Assembly (NCBI RefSeq): GCF_010671595.1
Contig: NZ_JAABOP010000004.1
Location: forward strand, 1 to 64,000
DNA length: 64,000 nt
Source: Muriicola jejuensis
GTDB lineage: Bacteria > Bacteroidota > Bacteroidia > Flavobacteriales > Flavobacteriaceae
Direction of reading: 5' to 3'
Under the pieces are notes generated by a model. It did not search any database. It was not told the DNA's origin and saw nothing but the letters and a program-made list of their open reading frames with translations. Positions within the stretch are counted from its first letter, which is position 1. The number at the start of each line of letters is the position of its first letter. A program made the translations under genes and the position numbers. Of the stretch, positions 19,001 through 28,474 are shown piece after piece.

Positions 19001-19749
19001 CCAAAAGGATCATCCCATGCCTGGATATCAAGGACGGCCGTACCGTAAAAGGGATTAATTTTGTGGGTCTGAGGGATGCCGGAGACCCCGTTGAACTGGC
19101 GGCGCGTTACGCCCGGGAAGGGGCAGATGAGCTGGTGTTTTTGGATATTTCGGCTACAGAGGAAAAACGAAAGACACTGGCCGAGCTGGTCAGAAGGGTG
19201 GCAGAGAGGGTCAACATCCCCTTTACCGTAGGGGGAGGGATCTCCTCTGTGGAGGATGTAAGCCTTTTGCTGCACAACGGGGCCGACAAGATCTCGGTCA
19301 ATTCCTCGGCAGTAAAAAATCCGGGCCTTATAGATGAACTCGTGGCCAAATTCGGGTCGCAGTGCATCGTCGTGGCCATAGATGCCAAACAGGTCGACGG
19401 CCTCTGGAAGGTCCACCTGGTAGGAGGCAAGGTTCCTACTGACCTCGATTTATACGAATGGGCCGTGGAAGTAGAAAAGAGAGGAGCCGGTGAGATCCTG
19501 TTTACCTCCATGGATCATGATGGCACTAAGAATGGTTTTGCGAATGAAGCCCTTGCTAGACTATCAGACACGGTGAACATTCCGATCATTGCCTCAGGGG
19601 GTGCGGGAAACATGGAACATTTCCTGCACACCTTTCAAGAAGGCAAAGCAGATGCGGCATTGGCAGCCAGTGTTTTCCACTTTCAGGAGATCGGGCTCCG
19701 GGCACTAAAGGAATATCTAAGGGATCAAAAGATCCCGGTTCGATTATAA
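18994..19749 (+). CDS. hisF: imidazole glycerol phosphate synthase, cyclase subunit
   Basis: HisF is the TIM-barrel cyclase that uses ammonia from HisH to make imidazole glycerol phosphate and AICAR. The 251 residues start [19 protein letters not shown], with the first catalytic Asp, and contain the second Asp in [12 protein letters not shown]. Phosphate motifs [11 protein letters not shown] and [11 protein letters not shown] are in place. Its start lies within the end of the DinB-like gene. hisIE follows after 24 nt. Confidence 0.97.
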   Translation: MLTKRIIPCLDIKDGRTVKGINFVGLRDAGDPVELAARYAREGADELVFLDISATEEKRKTLAELVRRVAERVNIPFTVGGGISSVEDVSLLLHNGADKISVNSSAVKNPGLIDELVAKFGSQCIVVAIDAKQVDGLWKVHLVGGKVPTDLDLYEWAVEVEKRGAGEILFTSMDHDGTKNGFANEALARLSDTVNIPIIASGGAGNMEHFLHTFQEGKADAALAASVFHFQEIGLRALKEYLRDQKIPVRL

Positions 19750-19773
19750 AACAGATCATTTAAGACTAGGGAT

Positions 19774-20382
19774 ATGGCAGTGAATTTCAACAAAAACCAG
19801 GACAACCTGGTTCCGGCGATCATCCAGGATAAACGGACAAAGACGGTCCTTATGCTGGGATACATGAATCACGACGCTCTGGAACAGACCATGAAAAGCG
19901 GGAAAGTAACATTTTACAGCCGCAGTAAGAAAAGACTTTGGACCAAAGGGGAGGAGAGTGGTAACTTCCTTATAGTGGAAGACATACAGGAAGACTGTGA
20001 CAGGGATACCTTGTTGATCCGGGTAACTCCTGTGGGGCCTACTTGTCACCTGGGAACAGATACTTGCTGGGGGCATGATAATGAGACCACTTACGGATTT
20101 CTCACCGAGTTGGAGGAGATCATCCGGTTCAGGCAAAAAAATGCCACTGGAGAGCAGAGCTATGTAGCGTCCCTGTTCGAAAAAGGGATCAATAAGATAG
20201 CTCAGAAAGTGGGGGAAGAGGCCATTGAGGTGGTTATTGAAGCAAAGGATGCCGATGACGGCCGATTCCTGAACGAAAGCGCAGACCTGCTGTTCCATTT
20301 CCTTATCCTTCTGAGAGCAAGGGGATTTTCTCTGGAGTCGGTCGCAGAGGTCCTGGAAGCAAGGCACAAGGCGGTGACCTAG
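19774..20382 (+). CDS. hisIE: phosphoribosyl-AMP cyclohydrolase / phosphoribosyl-ATP pyrophosphatase
   Basis: This fused enzyme performs steps 2 and 3. The HisI part (about 1-110) has MLGYMNHDALEQT, FYSRSKKRLWTKGE and the metal Cys residues in DCDRDTLLIRV and GPTCHLGTDTCW. The HisE part (about 115-202) is an all-alpha MazG-like domain with KGINKIAQKVGEEAIEVVIE and ESADLLFHFLIL. The gene is last in the operon. It ends only 4 nt from the convergent DUF1853 gene and has no visible terminator. Confidence 0.96.
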   Translation: MAVNFNKNQDNLVPAIIQDKRTKTVLMLGYMNHDALEQTMKSGKVTFYSRSKKRLWTKGEESGNFLIVEDIQEDCDRDTLLIRVTPVGPTCHLGTDTCWGHDNETTYGFLTELEEIIRFRQKNATGEQSYVASLFEKGINKIAQKVGEEAIEVVIEAKDADDGRFLNESADLLFHFLILLRARGFSLESVAEVLEARHKAVT

Positions 20383-20386
20383 GGTC

Positions 20387-21202
20387 TTACCACCATACGA
20401 CAAAGAATTTTTCCAGACTTCCCTCTTTCTTTCTCATCCAGACCAGGGTTGAACTCTTTTTTATCATGCGTATATTGAGTTCAATCAGTGCATTAAAATG
20501 AGATATCCAATCTGCTGTATTATAAGGAGATATAACCCATTCATCTTTTGAGGGGAAATAATACTGATGCGTTTTGAATCCCGCGGATTCAAAATCCTGA
20601 AACCGCATCCATGTACCGGCGATACAGCTCTTGTTCAGGGGCCTGATCCCAAGCCGCGCACTGCGGTAAGGCCGGAAGAGCTGGGCTTTAAAACACACCT
20701 GTTGCTCCAGGAATTCAGGTTCCATTTCCATGGCTCTCAAGGTCTTCGTTCCTTCAATGGTGTGGGGGAGGGTAAGCTGACTTTCCCTGAGTTTTTCCAG
20801 TTTGGTATAGAACATGTCTCTCCGGTTAGGGCCTACGAGTCGGAAGATAGGTTCGCTAATGTCCGTATCTGCAAGGTAGAATTTATAGGTGAGTTCGAGG
20901 TGAAGTTGTCGGTCATTTCTCAAATCCTTCAGCAGGAAATCGATCTCTCCCAGCGTTTTCTTGTCCTTTTTTATCACGACATTCTCCATGATCAATTCAT
21001 AGGTATCCTGCCCTTCGAGCAGGGCGGTGAAAATACGTTCCATTTTATGGCCGAGGCGCATACTGGATCCAAAGGTTACCGGCTTTACCCGGGCCAGATC
21101 TATCTCCGGGAACGGGAACTGTTGCAGCCCGAACTGAGATCGCGTCCACAGGGGAGGGGTACTTATAAAAGCCCGGGCCATTTGGGTGAAGAGACCTTCC
21201 AT
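20387..21202 (-). CDS. DUF1853 family protein
   Basis: This 271-residue protein resembles DUF1853, with the segment TLGEIDFLLKDL followed by LHLELTYKFYL. The pattern GEIDFLL..LHLELTYKFY is reminiscent of PD-(D/E)XK nuclease-like cores, but no activity is known to me. GHKMERIFTALL and FLEQQVCFKAQLF are further conserved-looking blocks. I take ATG 21202 (MEGLFTQM); an in-frame TTG lies at 21220. It is convergent with hisIE and divergent from the VWA gene. Confidence 0.75.
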   Translation of the reverse strand: MEGLFTQMARAFISTPPLWTRSQFGLQQFPFPEIDLARVKPVTFGSSMRLGHKMERIFTALLEGQDTYELIMENVVIKKDKKTLGEIDFLLKDLRNDRQLHLELTYKFYLADTDISEPIFRLVGPNRRDMFYTKLEKLRESQLTLPHTIEGTKTLRAMEMEPEFLEQQVCFKAQLFRPYRSARLGIRPLNKSCIAGTWMRFQDFESAGFKTHQYYFPSKDEWVISPYNTADWISHFNALIELNIRMIKKSSTLVWMRKKEGSLEKFFVVWW

Positions 21203-21278
21203 GCTGGCGAAAATAAGCAAACCGTTAAGGTTTTTTTAAAAGGCTGACACCTAAATTGAAATGTAGTATTTTTATGGT

Positions 21279-22424
21279 ATGGCTATGAAAATAAGATCGG
21301 GCTTCCGTTTTACAAACTACGAAGCGCCCGAGCAGACCCCATTCGAAAAACTCTTCGAGATCTTTCAGGAACTCATCACCCATACTTCAGGGGATGTGGA
21401 TGAAGCCCTCGATTGGTTGAGGGAACTCGACAAGGAATACGACCTCACGGATGAGGATTACACCATATACGATTTTATTGAAGACCTCAAGGCAAAGGGG
21501 TATTTGAGGGAAGAGCTCGAGCCGGGACAGGGGGGAGACGGAGAAGGAACCCCAGGTGAAGGGACTTTGTCCATTACCGCCAAAATGGAACGCATCATTA
21601 GGCAAAGGGCCCTTGACCAGATCTTCGGAAAGATAAAACGAAGCGGTACAGGCAACCATCGCACAGGTAAGTCAGGGTTAGGCGATGAGCACACGGGTGA
21701 TTTCAGGGAATACCACTACGGCGATTCCCTCGACAGGATCTCCATGACCGAAAGCCTTAAAAATGCACAGGTAAATCACGGGTTGGAGGGATTTTCACTC
21801 ACCGAGAATGACCTGGTTGTAGAGGATACCCATCACAAGGCACAGATGAGCACTGTCTTAATGATTGACATCAGCCATAGTATGATCCTCTATGGGGAAG
21901 ACCGTATCACCCCGGCTAAGAAAGTGGCCATGGCCCTGGCCGAATTGATCACAACCCGATATCCTAAGGACACTCTCGATATCCTCGTCTTCGGGAATGA
22001 TGCCTGGCCCATCCCTATCAAGGACCTGCCCTATCTCAAAGTAGGCCCGTACCATACCAACACGGTGGCCGGACTGCAATTGGCCATGGACATGCTAAGA
22101 AGGAAAAAGAATACCAACAAACAGATCTTTATGATCACTGACGGGAAGCCCAGTTGCCTGAGACTGCCCGATGGTACTTATTACAAGAACAGCGTTGGTC
22201 TCGATGATTTTATCGTGGAGAAATGCTACAATATGGCCAGACAAGCGAGAAAGCTACACATCCCGATCACCACTTTTATGATCGCCCAGGATCCCTACCT
22301 CATGCAATTCGTACGCCACTTTACGGAAGCAAACAAGGGCAAGGCCCTGTTCACGGGATTAAAAGGGTTGGGGGAGATGATCTTTGAAGATTATGAAAAG
22401 AACCGAAAGAAGAGACTGAAATAA
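21279..22424 (+). CDS. VWA-domain protein paired with an AAA+ ATPase
   Basis: The 381-residue soluble protein has an acidic, helical N-terminal part (to about 85), a Gly/Glu-rich linker, then a VWA domain at about 185-370 with an intact MIDAS: VLMIDISHSM, a Thr in NTVAGL and MITDGKPS. The layout matches the ChlD/CbbO/VWA partners of MoxR- or ChlI-type ATPases, which use ATP hydrolysis and the metal site to insert metals or remodel targets. The ATPase gene follows 34 nt downstream. A -7-like TAttTTTA ends 4 nt before the ATG, so the in-frame ATG at 21285 (MKIRSGFRF) may be the true start. Confidence 0.8.
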   Translation: MAMKIRSGFRFTNYEAPEQTPFEKLFEIFQELITHTSGDVDEALDWLRELDKEYDLTDEDYTIYDFIEDLKAKGYLREELEPGQGGDGEGTPGEGTLSITAKMERIIRQRALDQIFGKIKRSGTGNHRTGKSGLGDEHTGDFREYHYGDSLDRISMTESLKNAQVNHGLEGFSLTENDLVVEDTHHKAQMSTVLMIDISHSMILYGEDRITPAKKVAMALAELITTRYPKDTLDILVFGNDAWPIPIKDLPYLKVGPYHTNTVAGLQLAMDMLRRKKNTNKQIFMITDGKPSCLRLPDGTYYKNSVGLDDFIVEKCYNMARQARKLHIPITTFMIAQDPYLMQFVRHFTEANKGKALFTGLKGLGEMIFEDYEKNRKKRLK

Positions 22425-22458
22425 AAATAGACATTGATTAAGAACAGTTGATAGAACT

Positions 22459-23922
22459 ATGGATTACAGAAAAATAAAAACTCTGGGGGAGCTCAAGAAA
22501 TCGGGATACCAAAGTCAGAGTATCAAGGATGAACTGAGAAAGAACCTCAAACAGCGGATCAAAGAGGGGAAGGATACATTTAGCGGAGTTTGGGGGTATG
22601 AGGATTCGGTCATTCCCGAACTCGAAAGGGCGATCCTCTCGAGGCATAACATCAACCTCCTCGGCCTGAGGGGCCAGGCTAAGACCCGCCTCGCCCGCCT
22701 TATGGTAAATCTGCTCGATGAGTATATCCCCGTGGTGGAAGGCTCGGAGATCAACGACGATCCCCTGGCTCCTATCTCGAGATACAGCAAAAGGCTTATA
22801 GAGGAAAAAGGGGAGGATACCCCCATTTCCTGGCTCCACCGGGAAGAACGTTTCTATGAAAAGCTGGCCACCCCGGATGTCACGGTTGCCGACCTTATCG
22901 GAGATGTAGATCCCATCAAGGCTGCGAACCTTAAATTGTCCTATGCAGATGACCGGGTGATCCATTTTGGGATGATCCCCAGGGCCAACCGCTGTATTTT
23001 TGTGATCAACGAACTTCCCGACCTGCAGGCCAGGATACAGGTTTCCCTCTTCAACATACTGCAGGAAGGCGATATTCAGATCAGGGGTTTTAAACTGAGG
23101 CTCCCGTTGGATATTCAGTTCGTCTTTACGGCAAACCCGGAGGATTATACCAACCGGGGGAGCATAGTAACCCCTTTGAAGGACAGGATAGGATCACAGA
23201 TCCTCACCCATTATCCGAGGGAGATCGAGACGGCCAGGAAAATTACGGCCCAGGAAGCCCGGCTGGACGAGGAACAGGAAGGCATGGTCTACGTCCCGGA
23301 ACTTGCCAAGATCCTGCTGGAACAGATCAGCTTTGAAGCCCGAACCAGCGAATATGTGGATGCAAAAAGCGGGGTGAGTGCGCGAACGAGTATCACAGCC
23401 TACGAGAATCTCCTGAGCACCGCGGAACGAAGGGCCCTGGCACAAGGCGCTGACTCCACGGCGGTCCGACTCTCGGACTTCATGGGTATCATCCCTTCCA
23501 TTACCGGAAAGATTGAACTTGTATACGAAGGAGAACAGGAAGGGGCCGATACGGTGGCCCAGATGCTAATTGAAGATGCGATCAAAAGTCTGTTTCCCAA
23601 CTATTTCCCCGCCATCCTTAAACTGGAGCAAAAGAATGCCGAAGGCCCCTATGACGATCTGATCCTTTGGTTTTTTGACAGGGAAGGCCTTGAACTGCAA
23701 GATGAGCACACCGATGAAGAGTATCAGAAGCTGCTCAACAGTATTCCACCCCTCCAGGATCTGATCCTGAAACACCAGCCAAAAGTAAAGGAACGCGATT
23801 CGTATTTCTTAAAGGAGTTCTTACTGTGGGGCCTGGTGGTGCATAAGAAACTCAGCAAACAGCGGTTCAGCAAAGGGTACCAGCTCAAGGACCTCTACGG
23901 AGGCTTTATCAGTAAACTATAA
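22459..23922 (+). CDS. AAA+ ATPase, magnesium-chelatase/MoxR-like
   Basis: The 487-residue protein is a ChlI/MoxR-type AAA+ ATPase. Walker A is LLGLRGQAKTRLAR near residue 75, sensor-1 is VFTANPEDYTNRG and the Arg-finger region is TPLKDRIGSQI. The Walker B position reads CIFVINELPDLQ, with Asn where Asp is usual and the following Glu kept. The C-terminal third is helical without a recognised domain. It pairs with the VWA gene just upstream and is closed by a terminator at 23926-23948, so the two form a two-gene operon. Target unknown. Confidence 0.8.
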   Translation: MDYRKIKTLGELKKSGYQSQSIKDELRKNLKQRIKEGKDTFSGVWGYEDSVIPELERAILSRHNINLLGLRGQAKTRLARLMVNLLDEYIPVVEGSEINDDPLAPISRYSKRLIEEKGEDTPISWLHREERFYEKLATPDVTVADLIGDVDPIKAANLKLSYADDRVIHFGMIPRANRCIFVINELPDLQARIQVSLFNILQEGDIQIRGFKLRLPLDIQFVFTANPEDYTNRGSIVTPLKDRIGSQILTHYPREIETARKITAQEARLDEEQEGMVYVPELAKILLEQISFEARTSEYVDAKSGVSARTSITAYENLLSTAERRALAQGADSTAVRLSDFMGIIPSITGKIELVYEGEQEGADTVAQMLIEDAIKSLFPNYFPAILKLEQKNAEGPYDDLILWFFDREGLELQDEHTDEEYQKLLNSIPPLQDLILKHQPKVKERDSYFLKEFLLWGLVVHKKLSKQRFSKGYQLKDLYGGFISKL

Positions 23923-23925
23923 AAA

Positions 23926-23948
23926 ACCCCCGCTCTTGCGGGGGTCTT
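23926..23948 (+). terminator. intrinsic terminator after the VWA/AAA+ pair
   Basis: acccccgc (23926-23933) and gcgggggt (23938-23945) form an 8-bp GC-rich stem with a tctt loop just after the stop codon. The T-run is short (cttt). Confidence 0.7.
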
Positions 23949-23996
23949 TAGTGCTGCCATAGCACATCGCTCTCATCTCTGGTAAGGATGAGGGAT

Positions 23997-24461
23997 TTAA
24001 TCGTGTATCCGGTCCAGGGTATAAGAACCTATTCGTATTCGTCTGTGTTGAAATGCTGTCAGAGTTAAAATGATTAACAGGGTTTGCAATCCCATTATAA
24101 AACTGCCTGCGGGCAGAAAAGTCGAGGGAAATACCTGTTCGGAATAATCGAAATAAGTAAGCAGGATATACAAGGTTTCTGCCAATTTGAAAATGTATAC
24201 GGGCAGGATGGCATACATGACAAATTCCAGGTTTCTCAATAAATTCAAATCAGTGTTCTCCATTCTGCCTGAACGCTTCAGTACAAGGAGAAATACAAGG
24301 TGCACCAGGATCAGGAGTGAAAAAATATAGTTGTCGACCTTCAGGAAATAAAATCTGTTGGTATACAACCCGTAGAAACTGCAAATCAATATCAGGGGAA
24401 GAACCGTCAGGGAAAGGTAGAAGCACTTTTTCCAGGGCAGTAGTTTCAAGATACGCTTCAT
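23997..24461 (-). CDS. hypothetical four-helix membrane protein
   Basis: The 154-residue protein has about four predicted membrane helices (near 14-32, 42-60, 78-100 and 115-135) with a basic N-terminus MKRILKLLPWKK. I do not recognise a family. It lies 150 nt downstream of a DUF418 gene on the same strand; that gap holds nothing I can call. Function unknown. Confidence 0.6.
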   Translation of the reverse strand: MKRILKLLPWKKCFYLSLTVLPLILICSFYGLYTNRFYFLKVDNYIFSLLILVHLVFLLVLKRSGRMENTDLNLLRNLEFVMYAILPVYIFKLAETLYILLTYFDYSEQVFPSTFLPAGSFIMGLQTLLIILTLTAFQHRRIRIGSYTLDRIHD

Positions 24462-24611
24462 TATATGGAACGGTTCTGTAAATTTTTCATATCCAAAACG
24501 AGGATCCGAAAACCTTTATTTGAAAAAAATCGTTGAACTGCAAGGAATGTTGAGTATCCCCGGAAATGTGTGGTGAAGGGCCGGAACCGAAAGACGAAGG
24601 TTGTAAAATTT

Positions 24612-25829
24612 TCAGGCCCCGTTCCTGCGAAAAGGATACACTGTAAAGTAAGTGAAGCTTCTCCAGATCCATTCAAGTGGACCGTAGTAAAAACGTTTCA
24701 TCCACCAAATGCTAATGCCCATTTGAAAGACAATTAGCAGCAACGCCGCAATGAAGACATAGGTATTACTAAGGGTTCCGATAAAACCGAGCCCCCATCC
24801 GTAAAAGAAAAAAGTTCCCAAAATACTTTGAAGAACGTAATTCGAAAGGGCAGTCCGTCCGTAGGCCTTGAAAATATCAAGGTATTTTCTCCATCTTTCG
24901 GATCTGTAAACGATCACAAAAAGACAAAGCAGTGCCAGGGTAATAGCGATGTTGACCAGATCAAAACCCGTAAGTCCGATCATCGCATACCAATTGTCGA
25001 ATTTTGGTTCTGGCCCGATCTGTGCAAAAGAACCTACGGTGATAAAGACACCTACGCAAAAGAGGATCAAAGAGGCCCAAAGAAGATCTCTGGTGATTTT
25101 TTTTCTTTGCGTAAAGTTTTTAAAGAACTCGATTCTTCCCGTGTATAATCCTAGAAGAAAAAAACCAAAGGTCAGGTATGCCCTGGAAAAAATGCCTAAT
25201 TGAAAATCGAGTTTCATAAGATGACCTTCCCAGGCGTTGGTTTGGAAGACTTCCCAGATCGAACCTTCCTTAAGAACATCGTAATACTGGATCATTAAGG
25301 GATTTTCAGCCGTTAATTCCCCTAATAGAAATAAACTCTGCCCATTTGTGAGGGTAAACGTTATAAATCGGCCTGCACCTAAAAATAAGATCGCGACAAT
25401 TGCCAGGATCCAAGTGGACCTGACTCTGTAAAAAAACAGGAGAAAAACACCCAGCATGGCATAAATAGTCAGGATATCTCCCCTGTAGAAAAGGCTGTGG
25501 AGGTATCCTATACACATCAAAAGGATCATGCGCCACAGGAATCTATATCTGTAGTCCCCCTTTTTTTGGGGAGCCTTGTGCATCTGTATAAAAAAACTCA
25601 GTCCGAACAGGAAGGAGAAGAGGGCAAAAAATTTGCCTCTGAGTAAGATCAGGACGATCCCATCAATCACATAGTCAAATACCCCCTGGTGTGCAGCTTC
25701 CACGGCGGCTTCAGGGACTGGAGCTGCCACGTAATTCTCAACCATGTGCACGATGACGATCCCGGCCAGAGCGAATCCGCGGAGTGCGTCTATGATATCG
25801 ATCCTGGATGATTTTTGAATAGCGGTCAT
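24612..25829 (-). CDS. DUF418 family membrane protein (YeiB-like)
   Basis: This is a roughly 405-residue multi-pass membrane protein. It begins with RIDIIDALRGFALAGIVIVH, the hallmark of the DUF418/DUF1624/acyltransferase-3-related YeiB group, and ends with the DUF418 part (YGRTALSNYVLQS, GPLEWIWRSFTY). Such proteins are thought to be acyltransferase-like or transport proteins, but their role is not settled. I choose ATG 25829 (MTAIQKSS), because DALRGFA normally lies close to the N-terminus. A longer frame to 25898 would run through an inverted repeat at 25863-25887. Confidence 0.8.
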   Translation of the reverse strand: MTAIQKSSRIDIIDALRGFALAGIVIVHMVENYVAAPVPEAAVEAAHQGVFDYVIDGIVLILLRGKFFALFSFLFGLSFFIQMHKAPQKKGDYRYRFLWRMILLMCIGYLHSLFYRGDILTIYAMLGVFLLFFYRVRSTWILAIVAILFLGAGRFITFTLTNGQSLFLLGELTAENPLMIQYYDVLKEGSIWEVFQTNAWEGHLMKLDFQLGIFSRAYLTFGFFLLGLYTGRIEFFKNFTQRKKITRDLLWASLILFCVGVFITVGSFAQIGPEPKFDNWYAMIGLTGFDLVNIAITLALLCLFVIVYRSERWRKYLDIFKAYGRTALSNYVLQSILGTFFFYGWGLGFIGTLSNTYVFIAALLLIVFQMGISIWWMKRFYYGPLEWIWRSFTYFTVYPFRRNGA

Positions 25830-25862
25830 GGAGTTCTGGTTAAGGAGAACAAAGGAGTTATG

Positions 25863-25887
25863 AGCGAATTCTCTTTTTGAATTCGCT
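25863..25887. repeat. 9-bp inverted repeat upstream of the DUF418 gene
   Basis: agcgaattc (25863-25871) and gaattcgct (25879-25887) are perfect arms around a T-rich 7-nt loop, 34 nt upstream of the chosen ATG. Neither strand has a T-run after the stem, so an operator or 5'-UTR hairpin is more likely than a terminator. Confidence 0.4.
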
Positions 25888-25932
25888 GAAAGTGACATTT
25901 AGTAACCTGAGGGGGCAGCTCCTGCCCGAAGA

Positions 25933-26373
25933 TCAGGCGATCCAGGTCTTCCGTTCACTAAGCCTTGCGAAAAATACAAGCAGGACGGCGATTATGATCA
26001 CCATGAGTGGGATAATGACAGCTTCAGTTTGCCCGTAGACTTCACTTGCGTTGGTCATAAAAAAACTGTAACCCATTTGTACGATCACTCCCACAAGAGA
26101 GAGGGCCAGGGCTGACTTTGCCCATTTTTTCCTCAAAAGGAGTCCGATACATCCGGCTGCCCCGAACCAAACGGCAATGGCGAAAGCAGCCGTTACCCAG
26201 GCCGGGGTGTTTTCTATCAGTTCTACCTGGGCCGGAGTCATTTCCGCCTTCATGGCCTCCTTCATAAAGGCCGTTCCCAGATAATTCATAACACCCATCA
26301 GGTTCCACAAGAGGGCGAGGACACTGACCACCCAGAACCATACCGGGGGTTTTGCAGTTGATTGTTTGTTCAT
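25933..26373 (-). CDS. hypothetical four-helix membrane protein
   Basis: This is a 146-residue protein from ATG 26373 (MNKQSTAKPP) with four likely membrane helices: WFWVVSVLALLWNLMG, WVTAAFAIAVWFGAAG, SALALSLVGVIVQMG and AVIIPLMVIIIAVLLVF. Similar small flavobacterial proteins are sometimes labelled sugar transporter, without good support. I give no function. The gap to the divergent pseudouridine synthase gene is short. Confidence 0.6.
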   Translation of the reverse strand: MNKQSTAKPPVWFWVVSVLALLWNLMGVMNYLGTAFMKEAMKAEMTPAQVELIENTPAWVTAAFAIAVWFGAAGCIGLLLRKKWAKSALALSLVGVIVQMGYSFFMTNASEVYGQTEAVIIPLMVIIIAVLLVFFARLSERKTWIA

Positions 26374-26501
26374 CTCTGTTTGTTTAGGTTGTTGACATTC
26401 CAAAGTACAAATTTTTTTCTTTGGATTGGATTCGATTGAAAAATGGAGCCAAACGGCGGCTTCTTTTTTATTGTGATATCTTTAGGATCAAAGAAGCGTG
26501 T

Positions 26502-27284
26502 GTGAAAGGGAAGTACACCTATGTGGTCTGGGTTCAGTACCTGGGGTTCCGGTACAGTGGCTGGCAGCGCCAACCCGGTCAAAAAACGATCGAGGGTATG
26601 ATCCGCAAGACCCTTAAATTCATTCGGCCGGGAGAGACTTTCAAGATCCTCGGGGCCAGCAGGACAGACGCCAGGGTATCTGCGTTCAAAATGGCGTTTC
26701 AATTGATCACTTCTGAAGAACTAAATGGCCGTATGGCTGTATTCATGGGAGAACTCAATGAAAATCTCCCTCCCGATATCCGTATCCTGCAAATAGAAGA
26801 GGGCAGGGAAGGCCTCAACATCATTAAGGATGCCAACAAGAAGGAATACGTATATTTCTTTTCTTTCGGTCCCAAGAATCATCCCTTCTGTGCGCCTTTT
26901 ATGGCAAATTTCCAGGGCGACCTCGACCTGGACCTGATGAAGGAGACTGCCCTCCTTTTCGAAGGAGCGCATTACTTCCACAATTTCACTGCGCAATTGC
27001 AGGTAGGGAAGAAGGTCTTCCGGAAGGTTGCGTTCTGTCGGATCACGGAAAACGAGGAACTGAGCGCAAGTTTTTTCCCCGAGAAGAGTTACGTACTCAC
27101 CGTGAGGGGGGATGGCTTTATGCGGTATCAGATCCGAATGATGATGGGGGCTCTTGTTCTGGTCGGAAAAGGAGAAGTGGACCCCGGCTTGATCGAAAGG
27201 GCTTTGCTGAAAGAAGAGGAGATCCGAATTCCGTTTATAGCTCCTTCCTCTGGCCTGTTTTTAAAGAATTTGGAACTGATATAG
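26502..27284 (+). CDS. divergent TruA-like tRNA pseudouridine synthase
   Basis: About 260 residues with the TruA fold: YLGFRYSGWQRQP near the start, the catalytic Asp in GASRTDARVSAF, a long central part with ANKKEYVYFFSFGP, HYFHNFTA, and the C-terminal MRYQIRMMMGALVLVGKG. Canonical TruA has RTDAGVHA, and here Gly and His of that loop are replaced (RTDARVSA). The protein is therefore probably a paralog with another target, not the main TruA. The frame stays open to a TTG at 26421, but a -7-like TAtcTTTA (26477-26484) lies there, so I chose GTG 26502 (VKGKYTYVV). The exact start is unsure. Confidence 0.75.
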   Translation: MKGKYTYVVWVQYLGFRYSGWQRQPGQKTIEGMIRKTLKFIRPGETFKILGASRTDARVSAFKMAFQLITSEELNGRMAVFMGELNENLPPDIRILQIEEGREGLNIIKDANKKEYVYFFSFGPKNHPFCAPFMANFQGDLDLDLMKETALLFEGAHYFHNFTAQLQVGKKVFRKVAFCRITENEELSASFFPEKSYVLTVRGDGFMRYQIRMMMGALVLVGKGEVDPGLIERALLKEEEIRIPFIAPSSGLFLKNLELI

Positions 27285-27322
27285 CCCGATTTGTTTTATA
27301 TCTTTAAGGAAAGTTGTAGTCC

Positions 27323-28411
27323 ATGGCCAAATTGCATTTTCCAGTCGGAAAAATCCACAAAAAGAAATTCAGGATCCTTAAGAAGGTAGGGAAAGCTCCC
27401 GGAACGATCACTTACATGGGGAACCGTGAAGATTCGATCAGCACCCTCGATGTGGTCGCCTATGGGAATGAACACGTAGAACAATACAGCCCCGTGCATG
27501 TGGAGTCCCTTCTGGATAACCGGGGTGAGATGATCAAATGGATCAATTTGGTGGGGCTCAGTGATGAGGGTTTTATAGAGAAGCTCGGAAAGACGTTCGA
27601 CCTTAACCCACTGGTCCTTGAGGACGCGGTACATACCGAACAACGCCCCAAAATTGACGAATACGAGCATTACATCTTCGGTGTGTTTAAGATGATCTAC
27701 CTCGATGAACAACAGAATATCGTCATTGAACACGTCGCTCTGTCACTTTTCCAACACGAGGTCCTGGTCTTTCAAGAACTCAAGGACGATGTGTTCGGTT
27801 CGGTTAGGGAGAGGATACTGGGAAAACTTGGGCGGATACGTCTCCGGGGTGCGGATTACCTGTTCTTCGCTTTGCTCGATGCCATCATAGACAACTATTT
27901 TCTAGTCCTCGAGCATATTCAGGACCAGATCGAAGTTCTGGAGGAAGAGGTCTATAGAAAACCCAAACCGAGGACTGCCCAGAAGATCCAGGAACTGAAG
28001 AAAGAAGTGCTACGGATCCGTCGTTTCATCTTCCCGGTAAAGGAATTGATCAGCCGACTTATCGATTCCGAACACCCGCTCATCACCAAGGATACCAAGC
28101 TCTTTCTGAGGGATGTCCTGGACCATTGCCTGGAGATCAATGAGTCCCTGCAGATCTACCGGGAAATGGTCATGAGTCTTATGGAGATGTACATGAGTAA
28201 CGTAAGCAATAAGATGAATGAGGTCATGAAGGTGCTGACCGTGATGGCCTCTATTTTTATCCCGCTGACCTTTATTGTGGGCATATACGGGATGAACTTT
28301 GACAATATGCCCGAGCTCCATTGGCAAAACGGATATTACATGGTCTGGGGACTGATGATTTTTGTGCTGATCGTGATGTTGATCTATTTCCGGAAGAGAA
28401 AGTGGATCTGA
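27323..28411 (+). CDS. corA: CorA-family magnesium/cobalt transporter
   Basis: CorA is a pentameric inner-membrane Mg2+ channel with a large cytosolic N-domain. The 362-residue protein has the soluble alpha/beta domain, a long stalk helix, and at residues 323-325 the GMN selectivity motif between two C-terminal helices (ending LIYFRKRKWI). Motif MNEVMKVLTVMASIFIPLTF marks TM1. Length is normal. A -7-like TAtcTTTA sits at 27299-27306, 16 nt before the ATG. Confidence 0.93.
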   Translation: MAKLHFPVGKIHKKKFRILKKVGKAPGTITYMGNREDSISTLDVVAYGNEHVEQYSPVHVESLLDNRGEMIKWINLVGLSDEGFIEKLGKTFDLNPLVLEDAVHTEQRPKIDEYEHYIFGVFKMIYLDEQQNIVIEHVALSLFQHEVLVFQELKDDVFGSVRERILGKLGRIRLRGADYLFFALLDAIIDNYFLVLEHIQDQIEVLEEEVYRKPKPRTAQKIQELKKEVLRIRRFIFPVKELISRLIDSEHPLITKDTKLFLRDVLDHCLEINESLQIYREMVMSLMEMYMSNVSNKMNEVMKVLTVMASIFIPLTFIVGIYGMNFDNMPELHWQNGYYMVWGLMIFVLIVMLIYFRKRKWI

Positions 28412-28474
28412 TCTGCCGGATTCCGCTTCCCCTGTCTTTTGATAATTTTTGTACATTAAGTCCAAATTCAGAGT

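Noticed and set aside
25863-25887. Inverted repeat as terminator
   Set aside because: No T-run follows the stem on either strand, so I list it only as a repeat.
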